This document shows positions 1-9,989 of a DNA stretch of 33,494 bases, piece after piece. Source of the DNA: JAWWPG01 sp037719575. GTDB lineage: Bacteria; Actinomycetota; Actinomycetes; Propionibacteriales; Nocardioidaceae. The DNA is taken from the NCBI GenBank assembly GCA_037719575.1, contig JBBJMF010000023.1, positions 1 through 33,494 of the forward strand, given 5' to 3'. How positions within the stretch are numbered: the stretch's first letter is position 1; each line of letters begins with the position of its first letter. The notes under the pieces were generated by a model. It worked only from the letters and a program-made list of their open reading frames with translations, made no database searches and was not told where the DNA came from. The position numbers and the translations under genes are program-made.

Positions 1-100
1 TGCGGAAGTTGGCACTGTCATCAGCCAAACCGTAACCGAACCCCCTGGCAGGGTGCTGATCTTGAGCGGCGCGGGTCGCGATGGAGGGGACCCCGAACGC

Positions 101-1096
101 TCAGGCTGTGGGGCGGTCCCGCCAGGCCGCGAGCAGCTCGGCCTCGCGATCGCGGGGGAGTCCCGCACCGGGGGCAGGCTCGGCGCCGGTCAACTCGATC
201 CAGGCCAGCGTGTCCGCAACCGTCTCGGTGAGTGGTCGGGGTGTCAGCCCGGTGGCCAGCGCGCGTGCGTTGGAGCCGGCGAGCGTCCACTCGTCCTGGC
301 CCTCGCTCCACAGCGGGAGCTCCTGGCCGCTGACGCCCTGCTCGGCGAGCCAGCTGCCGTCGACCCAGGTGAGGGTCGTGGAGGGACCCACCGCCCGGAC
401 AGTAGCTGTCAGGAGGTCCTCGAAACCGAACGGCAGGCTCGTCCCGATGCCGTTGAAGGTGCCGTCGGTCCGTCCCTCGGCGAGCCTGACGGTCCATGCT
501 CCCTGGTCTCGCGCGTCGACGAGCTGGACGGGTGACGTCCTCGGGCCCGGCGCCAGCACCTCACCGCCGGCCGCGATCCGTCGTACCCACCAGGGGAATC
601 GGAACGTGTAGTCGTGCGGCCCGATGACGTAGGTCGGTCGCACCACCGCCAGTCCGGTCTTCCCGTACGCCGCCAGAGCCGCCCGCTCACAGAGAACCTT
701 GAGGCCGCCGTACGTCTCGTTCGTGACCTCGTCGACGCTGGGGTCGGGGGTCTCGGTGAGCGCGGCATCCTCGGTGAGGCCGGGTGCGTCGGTGTCGGCG
801 TACACCGACACCGTGGAGATGAAGACGTGGTGTCCGCCGCGGCCGCCGAGAGCTGCCGCGAGGGACTCGACCTGGCGTGGCAGGTAGGCACAGACGTCGA
901 CTGTCGCGTCGAAGTCGCGACCGGCGAGCACCGACAGGTCAAGGTCCCGATCCGCCAGGAGATGCTCCGCGCCGACGAGCTCGTCCGCGGACGTCTTGCC
1001 GCGATGCAACACCGTCACGTCGTGGCCAGCTGCCAGCCCCGCCTCGGCGATCGCCCGGCCCACGAACCTCGTCCCACCGATCAACAGCATGCGCAT
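101..1096 (-). CDS. NAD-dependent epimerase/dehydratase family protein (SDR)
   Basis: The 331-residue product looks like an extended/atypical short-chain dehydrogenase that binds NAD(P) and acts as a sugar-nucleotide epimerase or a reductase. The N-terminus is a Rossmann strand with the glycine motif GGTRFVG (residues 7-13), followed by a basic HRGK segment after the second strand, which would suit NADP binding. A YGGLK motif supplies the SDR YxxxK catalytic pair, and ISTVSVY holds the preceding serine. The open frame runs upstream to 1423, but the Rossmann fold begins at the ATG at 1096. A TACAGT hexamer lies six bases before that ATG and there is no Shine-Dalgarno site, so the message may be leaderless. 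It diverges from the sigma factor gene at 1278. The substrate cannot be told from the sequence. Confidence 0.9.
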   Translation of the reverse strand: MRMLLIGGTRFVGRAIAEAGLAAGHDVTVLHRGKTSADELVGAEHLLADRDLDLSVLAGRDFDATVDVCAYLPRQVESLAAALGGRGGHHVFISTVSVYADTDAPGLTEDAALTETPDPSVDEVTNETYGGLKVLCERAALAAYGKTGLAVVRPTYVIGPHDYTFRFPWWVRRIAAGGEVLAPGPRTSPVQLVDARDQGAWTVRLAEGRTDGTFNGIGTSLPFGFEDLLTATVRAVGPSTTLTWVDGSWLAEQGVSGQELPLWSEGQDEWTLAGSNARALATGLTPRPLTETVADTLAWIELTGAEPAPGAGLPRDREAELLAAWRDRPTA

Positions 1097-1102
1097 GGCG
1101 TG

Positions 1103-1108
1103 ACTGTA
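1103..1108 (-). promoter_or_regulatory. Candidate -10 box of a leaderless promoter (epimerase)
   Basis: TACAGT on the minus strand, separated by exactly six bases from the ATG at 1096. This matches the TANNNT -10 spacing expected for a leaderless message. I see no clear -35 element. Confidence 0.5.
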
Positions 1109-1277
1109 GTCCCAGCATCCGGCTGGACCGGTACGATTTCGCCGCCAGCGGAACCGGTCGCAGACTCCGGCCCGCCGGTCCGACCGGGCCGAGATGCCGC
1201 CCGATCGGACCGGCGCTACGCTGAGGAAAGCATCGGTACAGCAGAGCGCCGGTGAAGCTCTTTGATCGGAGTTCGCC

Positions 1278-2072
1278 GTGCCGCAAGCGCTGGGTGGGTC
1301 TACGCGCACAAGCATGTTGCATGATCTTGATGACCGGACCAAGGCCGTCCTGCTGGAGGCGTCCGAGACAACCAGCGCTGACGAGCGGGAGCGCCTGCGT
1401 GACCGCGCGGTGGAGATCAACATGGGGCTGGCACGCGCCCTGGCCTCCCGGTACCGATCGAAGGGCGTCGAGTGGGACGACCTCGTGCAGGTTGCCTATC
1501 TCGCGCTGACCAAATCCGTCGCGGGGTTCGACCCGCACTCGCCGTACCGGTTCTCGGCGTATGCGACTGCGACCGTGCGCGGCGAGATCAAGCGATGGTT
1601 CCGGGACCACGACTGGATGGTCCGCCCCCCGCGGCGATACCAGGACCTGCGGCTCGTCATCTCCCAGCGCGAGCCCGAGCTCGCGCAGTCCTTGGGCCGG
1701 ATGCCGGGGGCCGGCGAGGTGGCAGACGAGCTCGGCGTGAGCAAGGGCGATGTCCACGCGTCCAGCGCAGCCTGCCAAGGACGCCGGTCGCTCTCCCTCG
1801 ACGCGCCGGCCTACGACCCGGGCAGCGTCAGCCTGGGCGACACCGTGCCGGATCCCGGCGACGACATCGACACGCTGGAATGGCGGCTGTCCCTCCGGGA
1901 GTCGCTGTCTCGGCTGGGCCCGCGGGGTCGTCTCATCCTGCGGCTGCGGTTCGAGAACGAGGCGACCCAGGCCGAGATCGGCAAGGAGCTCGGCGTGAGC
2001 CAAATGCATGTGTCGAGGCTGCTGTCGCGCCTGATCGACCAGCTGCGCGAGGATCTGCAGGTCGCCGTCTGA
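1278..2072 (+). CDS. RNA polymerase sigma factor, SigB/SigF/SigG-type group 3
   Basis: This 264-residue sigma-70 factor would direct RNA polymerase core to a set of stress or developmental promoters. Region 2 is clear (about residues 55-120): DDLVQVAYLALTKSVAGFDP, then FSAYATATVRGEIKRWFRD and a basic VRPPRR stretch. Region 3 follows (RMPGAGEVADELGVS). Region 4 has a helix-turn-helix near the C-terminus (TQAEIGKELGVSQMHVSRLL). There is no region 1.1, as in SigB/SigF-type factors. The GTG start is chosen because a CGGAG site lies about six bases upstream; an in-frame ATG at 1314 is the alternative. No anti-sigma or anti-anti-sigma gene is adjacent, so control by a partner switch would have to come from elsewhere. 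The next gene is a PoxB-like enzyme 106 bases downstream. Confidence 0.92.
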   Translation: MPQALGGSTRTSMLHDLDDRTKAVLLEASETTSADERERLRDRAVEINMGLARALASRYRSKGVEWDDLVQVAYLALTKSVAGFDPHSPYRFSAYATATVRGEIKRWFRDHDWMVRPPRRYQDLRLVISQREPELAQSLGRMPGAGEVADELGVSKGDVHASSAACQGRRSLSLDAPAYDPGSVSLGDTVPDPGDDIDTLEWRLSLRESLSRLGPRGRLILRLRFENEATQAEIGKELGVSQMHVSRLLSRLIDQLREDLQVAV

Positions 2073-2178
2073 GCGCCGTACGATCGCAGCAGGGACGGAC
2101 GAGGACTGGGCGCTCACGCGACGGCGCCACCCCGCCGACTCCGATCCGCCCGGTGCGACCCCGAGAGGCAGGAGCCTG

Positions 2179-3909
2179 ATGACGACCGTTGCTGAGCTGA
2201 TCGTCACCGCGCTTGCGGACACCGGCGTGCGGACGGTCTGGGGGGTCGTCGGTGACGCCCTGAACCCGGTGACCGATGCCATCAGGCGCGAAGACCGGCT
2301 GGAGTGGATCGGAGTGCGGCACGAGGAGGTGGGCGCCTTCGCGGCCGGCGCCCAGGCCCAGCTCACCGGCACGATCGGTGTGTGCATGGGCACCGTCGGT
2401 CCCGGTTCGATCCATCTGCTGAACGGGCTGTACGACGCCAAGAAGTCGCACGCCCCGCTGCTGGCCATCTGCGGCCAGGTGCCGGTGGCGGAGATCGGCA
2501 GCGAGTTCTTCCAGGAGGTCAACAACGACGTGCTGTTCAGCGATGTGGCGGTCTTCGCGCGCACCGTGACCAGTGCCAGCCAGCTGCCGCACCTCCTCGA
2601 GCAGGCGGTCAACAGCGCAATCAGCGCGCAAGGTGTGGCCGTGCTGACCCTGCCGGGTGACGTCGGCGGGATGGACATGCCACGCGATGCGGCGCCGCCC
2701 CGCTTCGTCGCGTCCCTGCGTCCGACGTCGCCCGCGCCGGACGACCTCGCTGCGGCCGCCCGGATCCTGAACGCGGAGGCGAGCGTGACGCTGCTCGTCG
2801 GCGCGGGGGCGCGCGACGCCCGGTCGGAGGTGCTAAGCCTGGCCGAGACCGTGCAGTCGCCCATGGTCCTCACGCTCAAGGGGAAGGAGGGCCTCGAGGA
2901 CGACAACCCTTACCAGGTAGGGCAGAACGGCCTCATCGGCAACCCGGCAGCCGCCAAGGCCTTCGACGAGTGTGACGTGCTCGTCATGCTCGGCACGGAC
3001 TTTCCGTATCGCGACTGGTACCCCACCGGCAAGCAGGTCATCCAGGTCGACGCTCGCGCTGAGCATCTCGGTCGTCGTACGGCGGTCGACGTCGGACTGG
3101 TCGGGCACACCGGGCCGACCCTTCAGGCGCTGCTGCCCCTTCTCGACACCCAGCACGACCCTGACCATCTCGAGAAGATCAGGTCGGCCTACTCCAGCTG
3201 GCAGGAAAGCCAGCAGAAACTCACTGACCCGGAGTTCGAGCGGAAGCCACGCGGCCTCCTGCGGCGCAAGCTCGACAACCCGGAAGGCAGGGTCCGGCCG
3301 GAGCTGCTCGCGGCAGCGATCGACCGGCTCGCAGCACCGGACGCGATCTTCACGTCCGACACCGGGATGTCGACGGTGTGGCTCTCCCGCTTCCTCACCA
3401 TGCGGGCGGACCGTCGGCTCCTCGGCTCCTTCAACCTCGGCTCGATGGCGAATGCGATGCCGCAGGCGCTGGGCGCCCAGGCTCTCGACCGGACGAGGCA
3501 GGTGGTGGCGTTCTGCGGCGACGGCGGGCTGACCATGCTGCTCGGCGACCTGCTGACCGCGGTCGCGTATGACCTGCCGGCCACGTTCGTGGTGTTCGAC
3601 AACGGGCGGCTCGGGATGGTCAAGCTCGAGCAGGAGGAGGGCGGACTGCCCGAGTTCGGCACGGTACTGGCGAACCCCGATCTGGCGGCCGTGGCCGAGG
3701 CGATGGGCCTGCGAGGGATCCGGGTCACCGAGGCCGCTCAGGTCGACGAAGCCGTGCGTGCGGCGCTCGCCCACCGGGGGCCGGTGCTGCTGGACGTGCT
3801 GACCAACGCCCAGGAGATCGCCGTACCCCCCAAGACCGGGGTCGACCAGGCATGGGGGTTTGCGGTGGGCAAGCTCAAGGAGTCCGTCATCAGCCACGAC
3901 TCCTCATGA
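2179..3909 (+). CDS. Thiamine-diphosphate enzyme, pyruvate oxidase/dehydrogenase (quinone) PoxB-like
   Basis: This 576-residue protein has the three-domain layout of PoxB/acetolactate-synthase enzymes, and its length is typical. The N-terminal Pyr domain holds the cofactor-activating glutamate in RHEEVGAF (residue 49 or 50). The central domain has a FAD/nucleotide-binding-like fold (TLLVGAGARDA). The C-terminal PP domain has the ThDP/Mg motif beginning GDGG (residues 447-450) and ending VVFDNGRLGM, very like the PoxB version VVFNNSVLGF. The likely reaction is oxidative decarboxylation of pyruvate to acetate and CO2 with electrons passed to quinone; other 2-oxoacids are possible. An AGGCAGGAG site lies five bases before the ATG. 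It may share transcription with the sigma gene upstream, as no obvious terminator separates them. Confidence 0.88.
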   Translation: MTTVAELIVTALADTGVRTVWGVVGDALNPVTDAIRREDRLEWIGVRHEEVGAFAAGAQAQLTGTIGVCMGTVGPGSIHLLNGLYDAKKSHAPLLAICGQVPVAEIGSEFFQEVNNDVLFSDVAVFARTVTSASQLPHLLEQAVNSAISAQGVAVLTLPGDVGGMDMPRDAAPPRFVASLRPTSPAPDDLAAAARILNAEASVTLLVGAGARDARSEVLSLAETVQSPMVLTLKGKEGLEDDNPYQVGQNGLIGNPAAAKAFDECDVLVMLGTDFPYRDWYPTGKQVIQVDARAEHLGRRTAVDVGLVGHTGPTLQALLPLLDTQHDPDHLEKIRSAYSSWQESQQKLTDPEFERKPRGLLRRKLDNPEGRVRPELLAAAIDRLAAPDAIFTSDTGMSTVWLSRFLTMRADRRLLGSFNLGSMANAMPQALGAQALDRTRQVVAFCGDGGLTMLLGDLLTAVAYDLPATFVVFDNGRLGMVKLEQEEGGLPEFGTVLANPDLAAVAEAMGLRGIRVTEAAQVDEAVRAALAHRGPVLLDVLTNAQEIAVPPKTGVDQAWGFAVGKLKESVISHDSS

Positions 3910-3957
3910 GTCGACGTGCTCGTGTCGCACCGCAGCGGGCCAATGGGCTTTGAGCGA

Positions 3958-3969
3958 CCGAACGTTCGG
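3958..3969. promoter_or_regulatory. Perfect 12-base palindrome, candidate operator
   Basis: CCGAACGTTCGG is a perfect palindrome about 50 bases after the poxB-like stop and 140 bases before the small membrane protein gene. The half-sites abut (GAACGTTC), so this is not the GAAC-N4-GTTC spacing of an actinobacterial SOS box. It could be a TetR-type operator. No regulator is encoded next to it. Confidence 0.3.
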
Positions 3970-4052
3970 CTGGCTTCTCGAGTGGCGAAGGTGGGGACAC
4001 GCCGGGCGCAAACCGCGCCGGTCACGACGTGTAGCGGGAGGATGACTGGGGT

Positions 4053-4076
4053 ACATGTCCTGAGGGTGGGACATGT
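4053..4076. repeat. Inverted repeat ACATGTCC-N8-GGACATGT
   Basis: Two perfect 8-base arms (4053-4060 and 4069-4076) flank an 8-base spacer just upstream of the GPGG small-protein gene. Each arm also contains the self-complementary ACATGT. It may be a regulator site or a hairpin in the 5' leader of the small gene. Confidence 0.4.
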
Positions 4077-4111
4077 CACCTGCCTTCAAGGGCTACCAGA
4101 AAGGGAAGACC

Positions 4112-4255
4112 GTGGAGTTCATCCTCTGGATCATTGCGGTGATCCTGGTCGTTGCGGGAATCGTGGCGTTGTTCCGAAAGCAGATGCTCTGGGGCATCGT
4201 CCTCATCGTCGTGGGGCTGCTCGTCGGACCGGGCGGCGTGAGCGTCTTCAGCTAG
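4112..4255 (+). CDS. GPGG-motif small membrane protein
   Basis: This is a 47-residue protein of two hydrophobic helices joined by a short basic turn (FRKQ) and ending in GPGGVSVFS. That layout matches the actinobacterial GPGG-motif small membrane proteins, whose function is unknown to me. The start is placed at the GTG at 4112 because AAGGGAAG lies just upstream and the protein then begins VEFILWII, as family members do. An in-frame ATG at 4073 would add 13 polar residues. The last eight bases overlap the stop end of the convergent DNA ligase gene. Confidence 0.75.
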   Translation: MEFILWIIAVILVVAGIVALFRKQMLWGIVLIVVGLLVGPGGVSVFS

Positions 4256-5789
4256 GAGCTGCGAGGCCGCGCACGGTCTCGATCGTGTCGGCCTCGGCAG
4301 CTGTCTTGTCGACTCGGTAACGCACGACCCGCGCGAAGCGCAGAGCCAGGCCGCTCGGGTAGCGGGTGGATCGCTGCAGACCGTCGAAGGCCACCTCGAC
4401 GACCTGCTCAGGTCTGAGTCGCACCACATGCGCCGACCGAGACTCCTCCAGCTCGAGGAAGCGGGCGGTCTGCCAGGTCAGCATCGCGTCGGTCATGCCC
4501 TTGAACGTCTTGCCCAGCATGACGAAACCGTCCGACCCCGGGTCGCGTGCGCCGAGATGGATGTTGGAGAGCGACCCCTGCCGCCGCCCGCTGCCCCACT
4601 CGACCGCGAGAACCACCAGGTCGAGCGTGTGGCGCGGTTTGACCTTCACCCAGGCGGCCCCACGTCGTCCCGCATCGTACGGCGAGTCCAGCGCCTTGAC
4701 GACGACGCCTTCCTGGCCGGCGCCCACGGCCTCCGCGAAGAAGCGTCCGGCCGCCGCGGGGTCGTCGGTGGTCAGCCGCGCTATCCGGTATCGCGCGGGG
4801 AGCAAGTCGTCGAGGCGGGCCAACCGCTTCGACAGGGGAGTGTCGATGAGGTCGACCCCGTCGACGTGCAGGATGTCGAAGAAGAACGGTGCCACGTCCC
4901 CGGCGGGGCCGGCCGCAGCGTCGGGGCCGACGTGGGTGGCCGTCCGTGACGCGGTCTCCTGGAACGGGCGTGGCCGGCCACGGGAGTCGAGCGTCATCAC
5001 CTCGCCGTCGAGGATCAATGCCTGCGTGCCCAGCGAGCGCGCGACGGCGCACACCTCCGGCAGCCGGGCCGTGATGTCGTCGAGGCTGCGGGTGAAGATC
5101 CGGACCTCGTCACCCGACTGGTGCACCTGGATGCGGACGCCGTCGAGCTTGACGTCCAGCGAGGCGGGCACGCCTGACCTCGCCAGCGCCGTCTCGACAT
5201 CGGGCGCCGACGCGGCCAGCATCGGGCGCACTGGTCGGCCGACCGCGAGGCCGAACGCCTCGACCGCCGCGACGCCCTGCGTCAGAGCGGCACGCGCGAC
5301 CGGGCCGGTAGCCCCCCGGAGCATGGCCGCCCGCCGGACGGCGGTGAGCGGCACCTCGGACGCGGCCGCGACGGCGTCGAGCATCGCGGCGTCGAGGGCC
5401 CCTTGCCTGACGTCACCCGACACGAGTCCCCTCAGCAGCCGCTGCTCCGGCTGCGTGGCGCGGGTGAAGAGTCTCCTCACCGCGTCGGCCCGCTTGCTCG
5501 CCGACCCTGGGCCGCTCAGCGTGCTCATCGACTGGAACTCCGCGTCTACCTCCGCCACGGTCAGGCTCGGTTTCTCGGCCGGCTCCGGAAGCGAGCCGAG
5601 GGTAGCCCAGCCGACCCCGGTTCGCCGCTGCCTGAGCTCGCCCGCCAGGTAGGCCACCACGATCTCGATGTCGTCCGGGTCGGCGCGCGTGAGCACCTGC
5701 ACGAGGATCTCCCGTTTGGCGAGCCTGGAGGGCGTCGCACCGACGGCGGACGATGCGGACGCGACGTCGTACAGGAGCATGGCCCTCAT
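4248..5789 (-). CDS. ATP-dependent DNA ligase (LigB-like)
   Basis: This 513-residue enzyme seals nicks in DNA through a covalent lysine-AMP intermediate. The N-terminal DNA-binding domain (about residues 1-190) precedes the adenylation domain, whose motif I is KLDGVR with catalytic K214. Further nucleotidyltransferase motifs are FTRSLDD, DGEVM, FFFDILH, EGVVVKA and WVKVKP, followed by a C-terminal OB-fold. Length and order match mycobacterial LigB, which starts MLLHDVA as this one reads MLLYDVA three codons in. Of the two possible ATGs (5789, 5780), 5789 sits six bases after CACCCT, the leaderless spacing seen at other genes here. The frame stays open upstream to 6041. It is accessory to the essential NAD-dependent ligase and lies back to back with a DNA glycosylase gene. 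Confidence 0.93.
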   Translation of the reverse strand: MRAMLLYDVASASSAVGATPSRLAKREILVQVLTRADPDDIEIVVAYLAGELRQRRTGVGWATLGSLPEPAEKPSLTVAEVDAEFQSMSTLSGPGSASKRADAVRRLFTRATQPEQRLLRGLVSGDVRQGALDAAMLDAVAAASEVPLTAVRRAAMLRGATGPVARAALTQGVAAVEAFGLAVGRPVRPMLAASAPDVETALARSGVPASLDVKLDGVRIQVHQSGDEVRIFTRSLDDITARLPEVCAVARSLGTQALILDGEVMTLDSRGRPRPFQETASRTATHVGPDAAAGPAGDVAPFFFDILHVDGVDLIDTPLSKRLARLDDLLPARYRIARLTTDDPAAAGRFFAEAVGAGQEGVVVKALDSPYDAGRRGAAWVKVKPRHTLDLVVLAVEWGSGRRQGSLSNIHLGARDPGSDGFVMLGKTFKGMTDAMLTWQTARFLELEESRSAHVVRLRPEQVVEVAFDGLQRSTRYPSGLALRFARVVRYRVDKTAAEADTIETVRGLAAPS

Positions 5790-5795
5790 GGTGCC

Positions 5796-5801
5796 AGGGT
5801 G
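5796..5801 (-). promoter_or_regulatory. Candidate -10 box of a leaderless promoter (DNA ligase)
   Basis: CACCCT on the minus strand, six bases before the ATG at 5789. It keeps only the A and final T of TANNNT, so it is weak alone, but the spacing matches other genes in the window. Confidence 0.3.
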
Positions 5802-6086
5802 TAGCGGCCATGACCGCCGTAGCTCGAATACCTCGATCAGACCCTCGGCCGGCTGCGCGAACGCGGTCACCACGTCCGCCACTTCGCCCTGCTTGCTCAG
5901 CACGACACAGTCCGACGGCTTCAAGAGCGAAGCCTCGGCCACGTCCTGCACGTCATCGCCGGACCGGCTCTCGGTCGCCCAGGTCGCCGACCGCATCGCG
6001 GCGTGGGCACCCTGCGCCCAGCGTGGATCGGAGCCAAGCACATCCGTTTCGACTGATCAGGCGGGCCGCTACCGTGCTGTCGCGGG

Positions 6087-6092
6087 TAGCCT
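6087..6092 (+). promoter_or_regulatory. Candidate -10 box of a leaderless promoter (glycosylase)
   Basis: TAGCCT six bases before the GTG at 6099. No Shine-Dalgarno site is seen. Confidence 0.45.
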
Positions 6093-6098
6093 GTGGCG

Positions 6099-7025
6099 GT
6101 GATGGCCGGTGGTTCGGTGGTTCGCGTCTGGCGGCCCGGCTGGCCGTGCGAGCCGTACGACGTGCTGCGGGTCCTCCGTCGCGGCGGCCGCGATCCGGCG
6201 TTCCAGCGCGACGGGGACGGCACGATCTGGCGGGCGAGCACGACGCCAGCGGGCACCTCGACCCTGCGGATCCGGTCCCGTCGAGCTCTCGGGCAGGTGG
6301 AGCTCGAGGCGTGGGGGAGCGGGGCCGAGTGGGCTCTCGACAACGCGCCCGCCCTGCTGGGCGCCTTCGACGACGCGCACGGCTTCGAGCCGAGCAACCC
6401 CAACGTGCGTGCGGCCTGGAACCGGAACCCGCACTGGCGGATCACCCGAACCGGCCTGGTGATGGAGGCCCTGGTGCCCGCCGTCATCGAGCAGAAGGTC
6501 ACCGGCATGGAGGCCTGGCTGGGCTGGCGGCTGCTGCTAAGGCGGTTCGGCTCCGCGGCGCCCGGTCCGGCCGGGGCCCGTGGCATGCGGTGCCCGCCCA
6601 CGGCGCTCGAGCTCGCGCTGGTGGCGTCGTGGGACTGGTTGCGTTGTCATATCGACGCGAAGCGGTCCGACACGATCGTCCGGGCCGCCAAGCTCGCGAG
6701 GGCGATCGAGCGGACGGTCGGCCTTCCCGAGGCTGACGCCGACCGACGGCTGCGCTCGCTGCCCGGCATCGGTGCCTGGACCTCGGCTGAGACTCGTCAG
6801 CGGGCCCACGGGCACGCCGACGCCGTCAGCTTCGGCGACTACCACGTCGCCTCCCACATCGGCTATGCCCTGACCGGGGAGCGCATCGACGACGAGCAGC
6901 TGGCGCAGGTGCTCGAGCCGGACCGGCCGCACCGTTACCGCGTCCAGCACGTGGTGACGACGCGGATGGCGGGTCCGCCGCGGCACGGCCCCCGGATGGC
7001 GCCGCGCACCCATCTGCCCCGATGA
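6099..7025 (+). CDS. DNA-3-methyladenine glycosylase II-like (HhH-GPD) protein
   Basis: The 308-residue product belongs to the AlkA-like helix-hairpin-helix GPD family, which removes alkylated bases by cleaving the N-glycosidic bond. An N-terminal beta-rich domain (about 1-110) is followed by the helical HhH-GPD fold. The hairpin LPGIGAWTS starts at residue 221, and the essential aspartate is D247 in SFGDYHVAS. The start is ambiguous: GTG at 6093, GTG at 6099 or ATG at 6102. I choose 6099 because TAGCCT lies six bases upstream. The family's usual partner step is done by an AP endonuclease and ligase; a ligase gene sits divergently next door. Its stop overlaps the start of the PAP2 gene (ATGA). 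Confidence 0.85.
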   Translation: MMAGGSVVRVWRPGWPCEPYDVLRVLRRGGRDPAFQRDGDGTIWRASTTPAGTSTLRIRSRRALGQVELEAWGSGAEWALDNAPALLGAFDDAHGFEPSNPNVRAAWNRNPHWRITRTGLVMEALVPAVIEQKVTGMEAWLGWRLLLRRFGSAAPGPAGARGMRCPPTALELALVASWDWLRCHIDAKRSDTIVRAAKLARAIERTVGLPEADADRRLRSLPGIGAWTSAETRQRAHGHADAVSFGDYHVASHIGYALTGERIDDEQLAQVLEPDRPHRYRVQHVVTTRMAGPPRHGPRMAPRTHLPR

Positions 7026-7768
7026 CGCGCTCTTCGACGGCTAGTGCCTGGCTGTCCCGGGTCCGGATCCGCGTGAGCAGGGTGACGCCCGGCTGGCTGC
7101 TTCCTCGCGAGCTGATCGTGGTCCTGCTCTGCGTCGACACGGTGGCGCTGCTCACCGGGGAGGTCGCCACCCGCGGTGGCGTCGTACGACTCGACACCGC
7201 GGTCTACGACACCCTGGGAGCTCGCTCGTCGACCGTCGCGGACGTCGTGACCGAGCTCGGCAGTGTCCAGGTCGCCGGCACCCTGCTCGCGTTCGCCTGC
7301 CTCGTCGCGGCAACGACCGCGCGGCGCTGGTGGCCGCTCCTGCTCGCCGCCGGCAACAGCCTCGCGGCCGCCGTCATCGTGCTCGCTCTGAAGTCTGCCG
7401 TCGGCCGCACCGGCCCGGGTCTCGCGACGAACGAGGACGGCTATCCGGGGTATCTGCCTTCCGGTCACACCGCGGCGGCCGCGGTGTGCCTGGGTACGGC
7501 GGTCTACCTCACGTGGACGGCGTGGCGTGAGCGTCCGCGACCGGTACCGCATCGGGCCGCGGCGGAGGTCGGCGAACGTCCACGGCCGACCGCGGACGTC
7601 TCCGGCCGGTGCACCCTGATCGGACTGGTGGTGGGCGCCGTCGTAGGGTCCGCGACGGTGGTCACAGGCAACCATTGGGTGAGCGACGTGCTGGCTGGGC
7701 TCGCCGTCTCGGCTTTCGTGCTGGTCCTGGGATTCGCGACAGCCCGGCGCTGGTCGCGCCGGCGGTGA
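7022..7768 (+). CDS. PAP2-family membrane phosphatase
   Basis: This 248-residue integral membrane protein is of the phosphatidic-acid-phosphatase type 2 family, which removes phosphate from lipid phosphates such as phosphatidate or undecaprenyl pyrophosphate. The three phosphatase motifs are visible: LKSAVGRTGPG (motif 1, with the usual RP altered to GP), LPSGHTAAA (motif 2) and TGNHWVSDVLAG (motif 3, with nucleophile histidine). About five or six hydrophobic helices surround them. A hydrophilic loop rich in Arg and Pro (about residues 165-198) separates motifs 2 and 3. Its ATG overlaps the glycosylase stop by four bases, so the two are probably translationally coupled, although no functional link is obvious. 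Confidence 0.88.
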   Translation: MTRSSTASAWLSRVRIRVSRVTPGWLLPRELIVVLLCVDTVALLTGEVATRGGVVRLDTAVYDTLGARSSTVADVVTELGSVQVAGTLLAFACLVAATTARRWWPLLLAAGNSLAAAVIVLALKSAVGRTGPGLATNEDGYPGYLPSGHTAAAAVCLGTAVYLTWTAWRERPRPVPHRAAAEVGERPRPTADVSGRCTLIGLVVGAVVGSATVVTGNHWVSDVLAGLAVSAFVLVLGFATARRWSRRR

Positions 7769-7799
7769 CCGACGGGCGCTGGATGTCGGAGGCACGTCG

Positions 7800-7805
7800 T
7801 ACGCT
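7800..7805 (+). promoter_or_regulatory. Candidate -10 box of a leaderless promoter (uvrB)
   Basis: TACGCT six bases before the uvrB ATG at 7812. I see no GAAC-N4-GTTC SOS box between the PAP2 gene and uvrB. Confidence 0.5.
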
Positions 7806-7811
7806 CGTGGC

Positions 7812-9917
<2,106 letters not shown>

Positions 9918-9933
9918 GCCCCGCCACGCAAAC

Positions 9934-9959
9934 GCCCCCCGGGGCACCCCCCGTGGGGC
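9934..9959 (+). terminator. Likely uvrB transcription terminator (hairpin without T-tract)
   Basis: GCCCCCCGGGG (9934-9944) pairs with CCCCGTGGGGC (9949-9959), ten of eleven positions, around a four-base loop, 16 bases after the uvrB stop. No T-run follows, as is usual in very GC-rich actinobacteria. Confidence 0.65.
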
Positions 9960-9977
9960 CGGCGCCTGATCTGGCGG

Positions 9978-9983
9978 AAGACT
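9978..9983 (+). promoter_or_regulatory. Weak candidate -10 box (PLP enzyme gene)
   Basis: AAGACT six bases before the ATG at 9990. It has the A and final T at the same spacing as other genes here, but it is a poor TANNNT match. Confidence 0.2.
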
Positions 9984-9989
9984 GGGTGG

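Larger units (their letters stand above)
5790..6098. other. Divergent intergenic region between ligase and glycosylase genes
   Basis: About 310 bases with no gene I can support. The minus-strand frame of the ligase stays open through it to 6041, with in-frame ATGs at 6041 and 5996 and fairly GC-biased third positions, so it may be a relic or an N-terminal extension. Candidate -10 hexamers for both flanking genes lie at its two ends. Confidence 0.4.

Noticed and set aside
1..100. Possible gene or terminator downstream of the epimerase at the left edge
   Set aside because: Only shadow frames are open and no convincing hairpin is seen; the region is cut by the window edge.
939..2906. A minus-strand frame of 655 codons opposite the sigma factor and PoxB-like genes
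   Set aside because: It lies antisense to two clear genes and has no recognisable motifs; few stop codons arise by chance at this GC content.
3958..3969. CCGAACGTTCGG considered as an SOS box
   Set aside because: The two GAAC/GTTC halves abut with no four-base spacer, so LexA would not be expected to bind.
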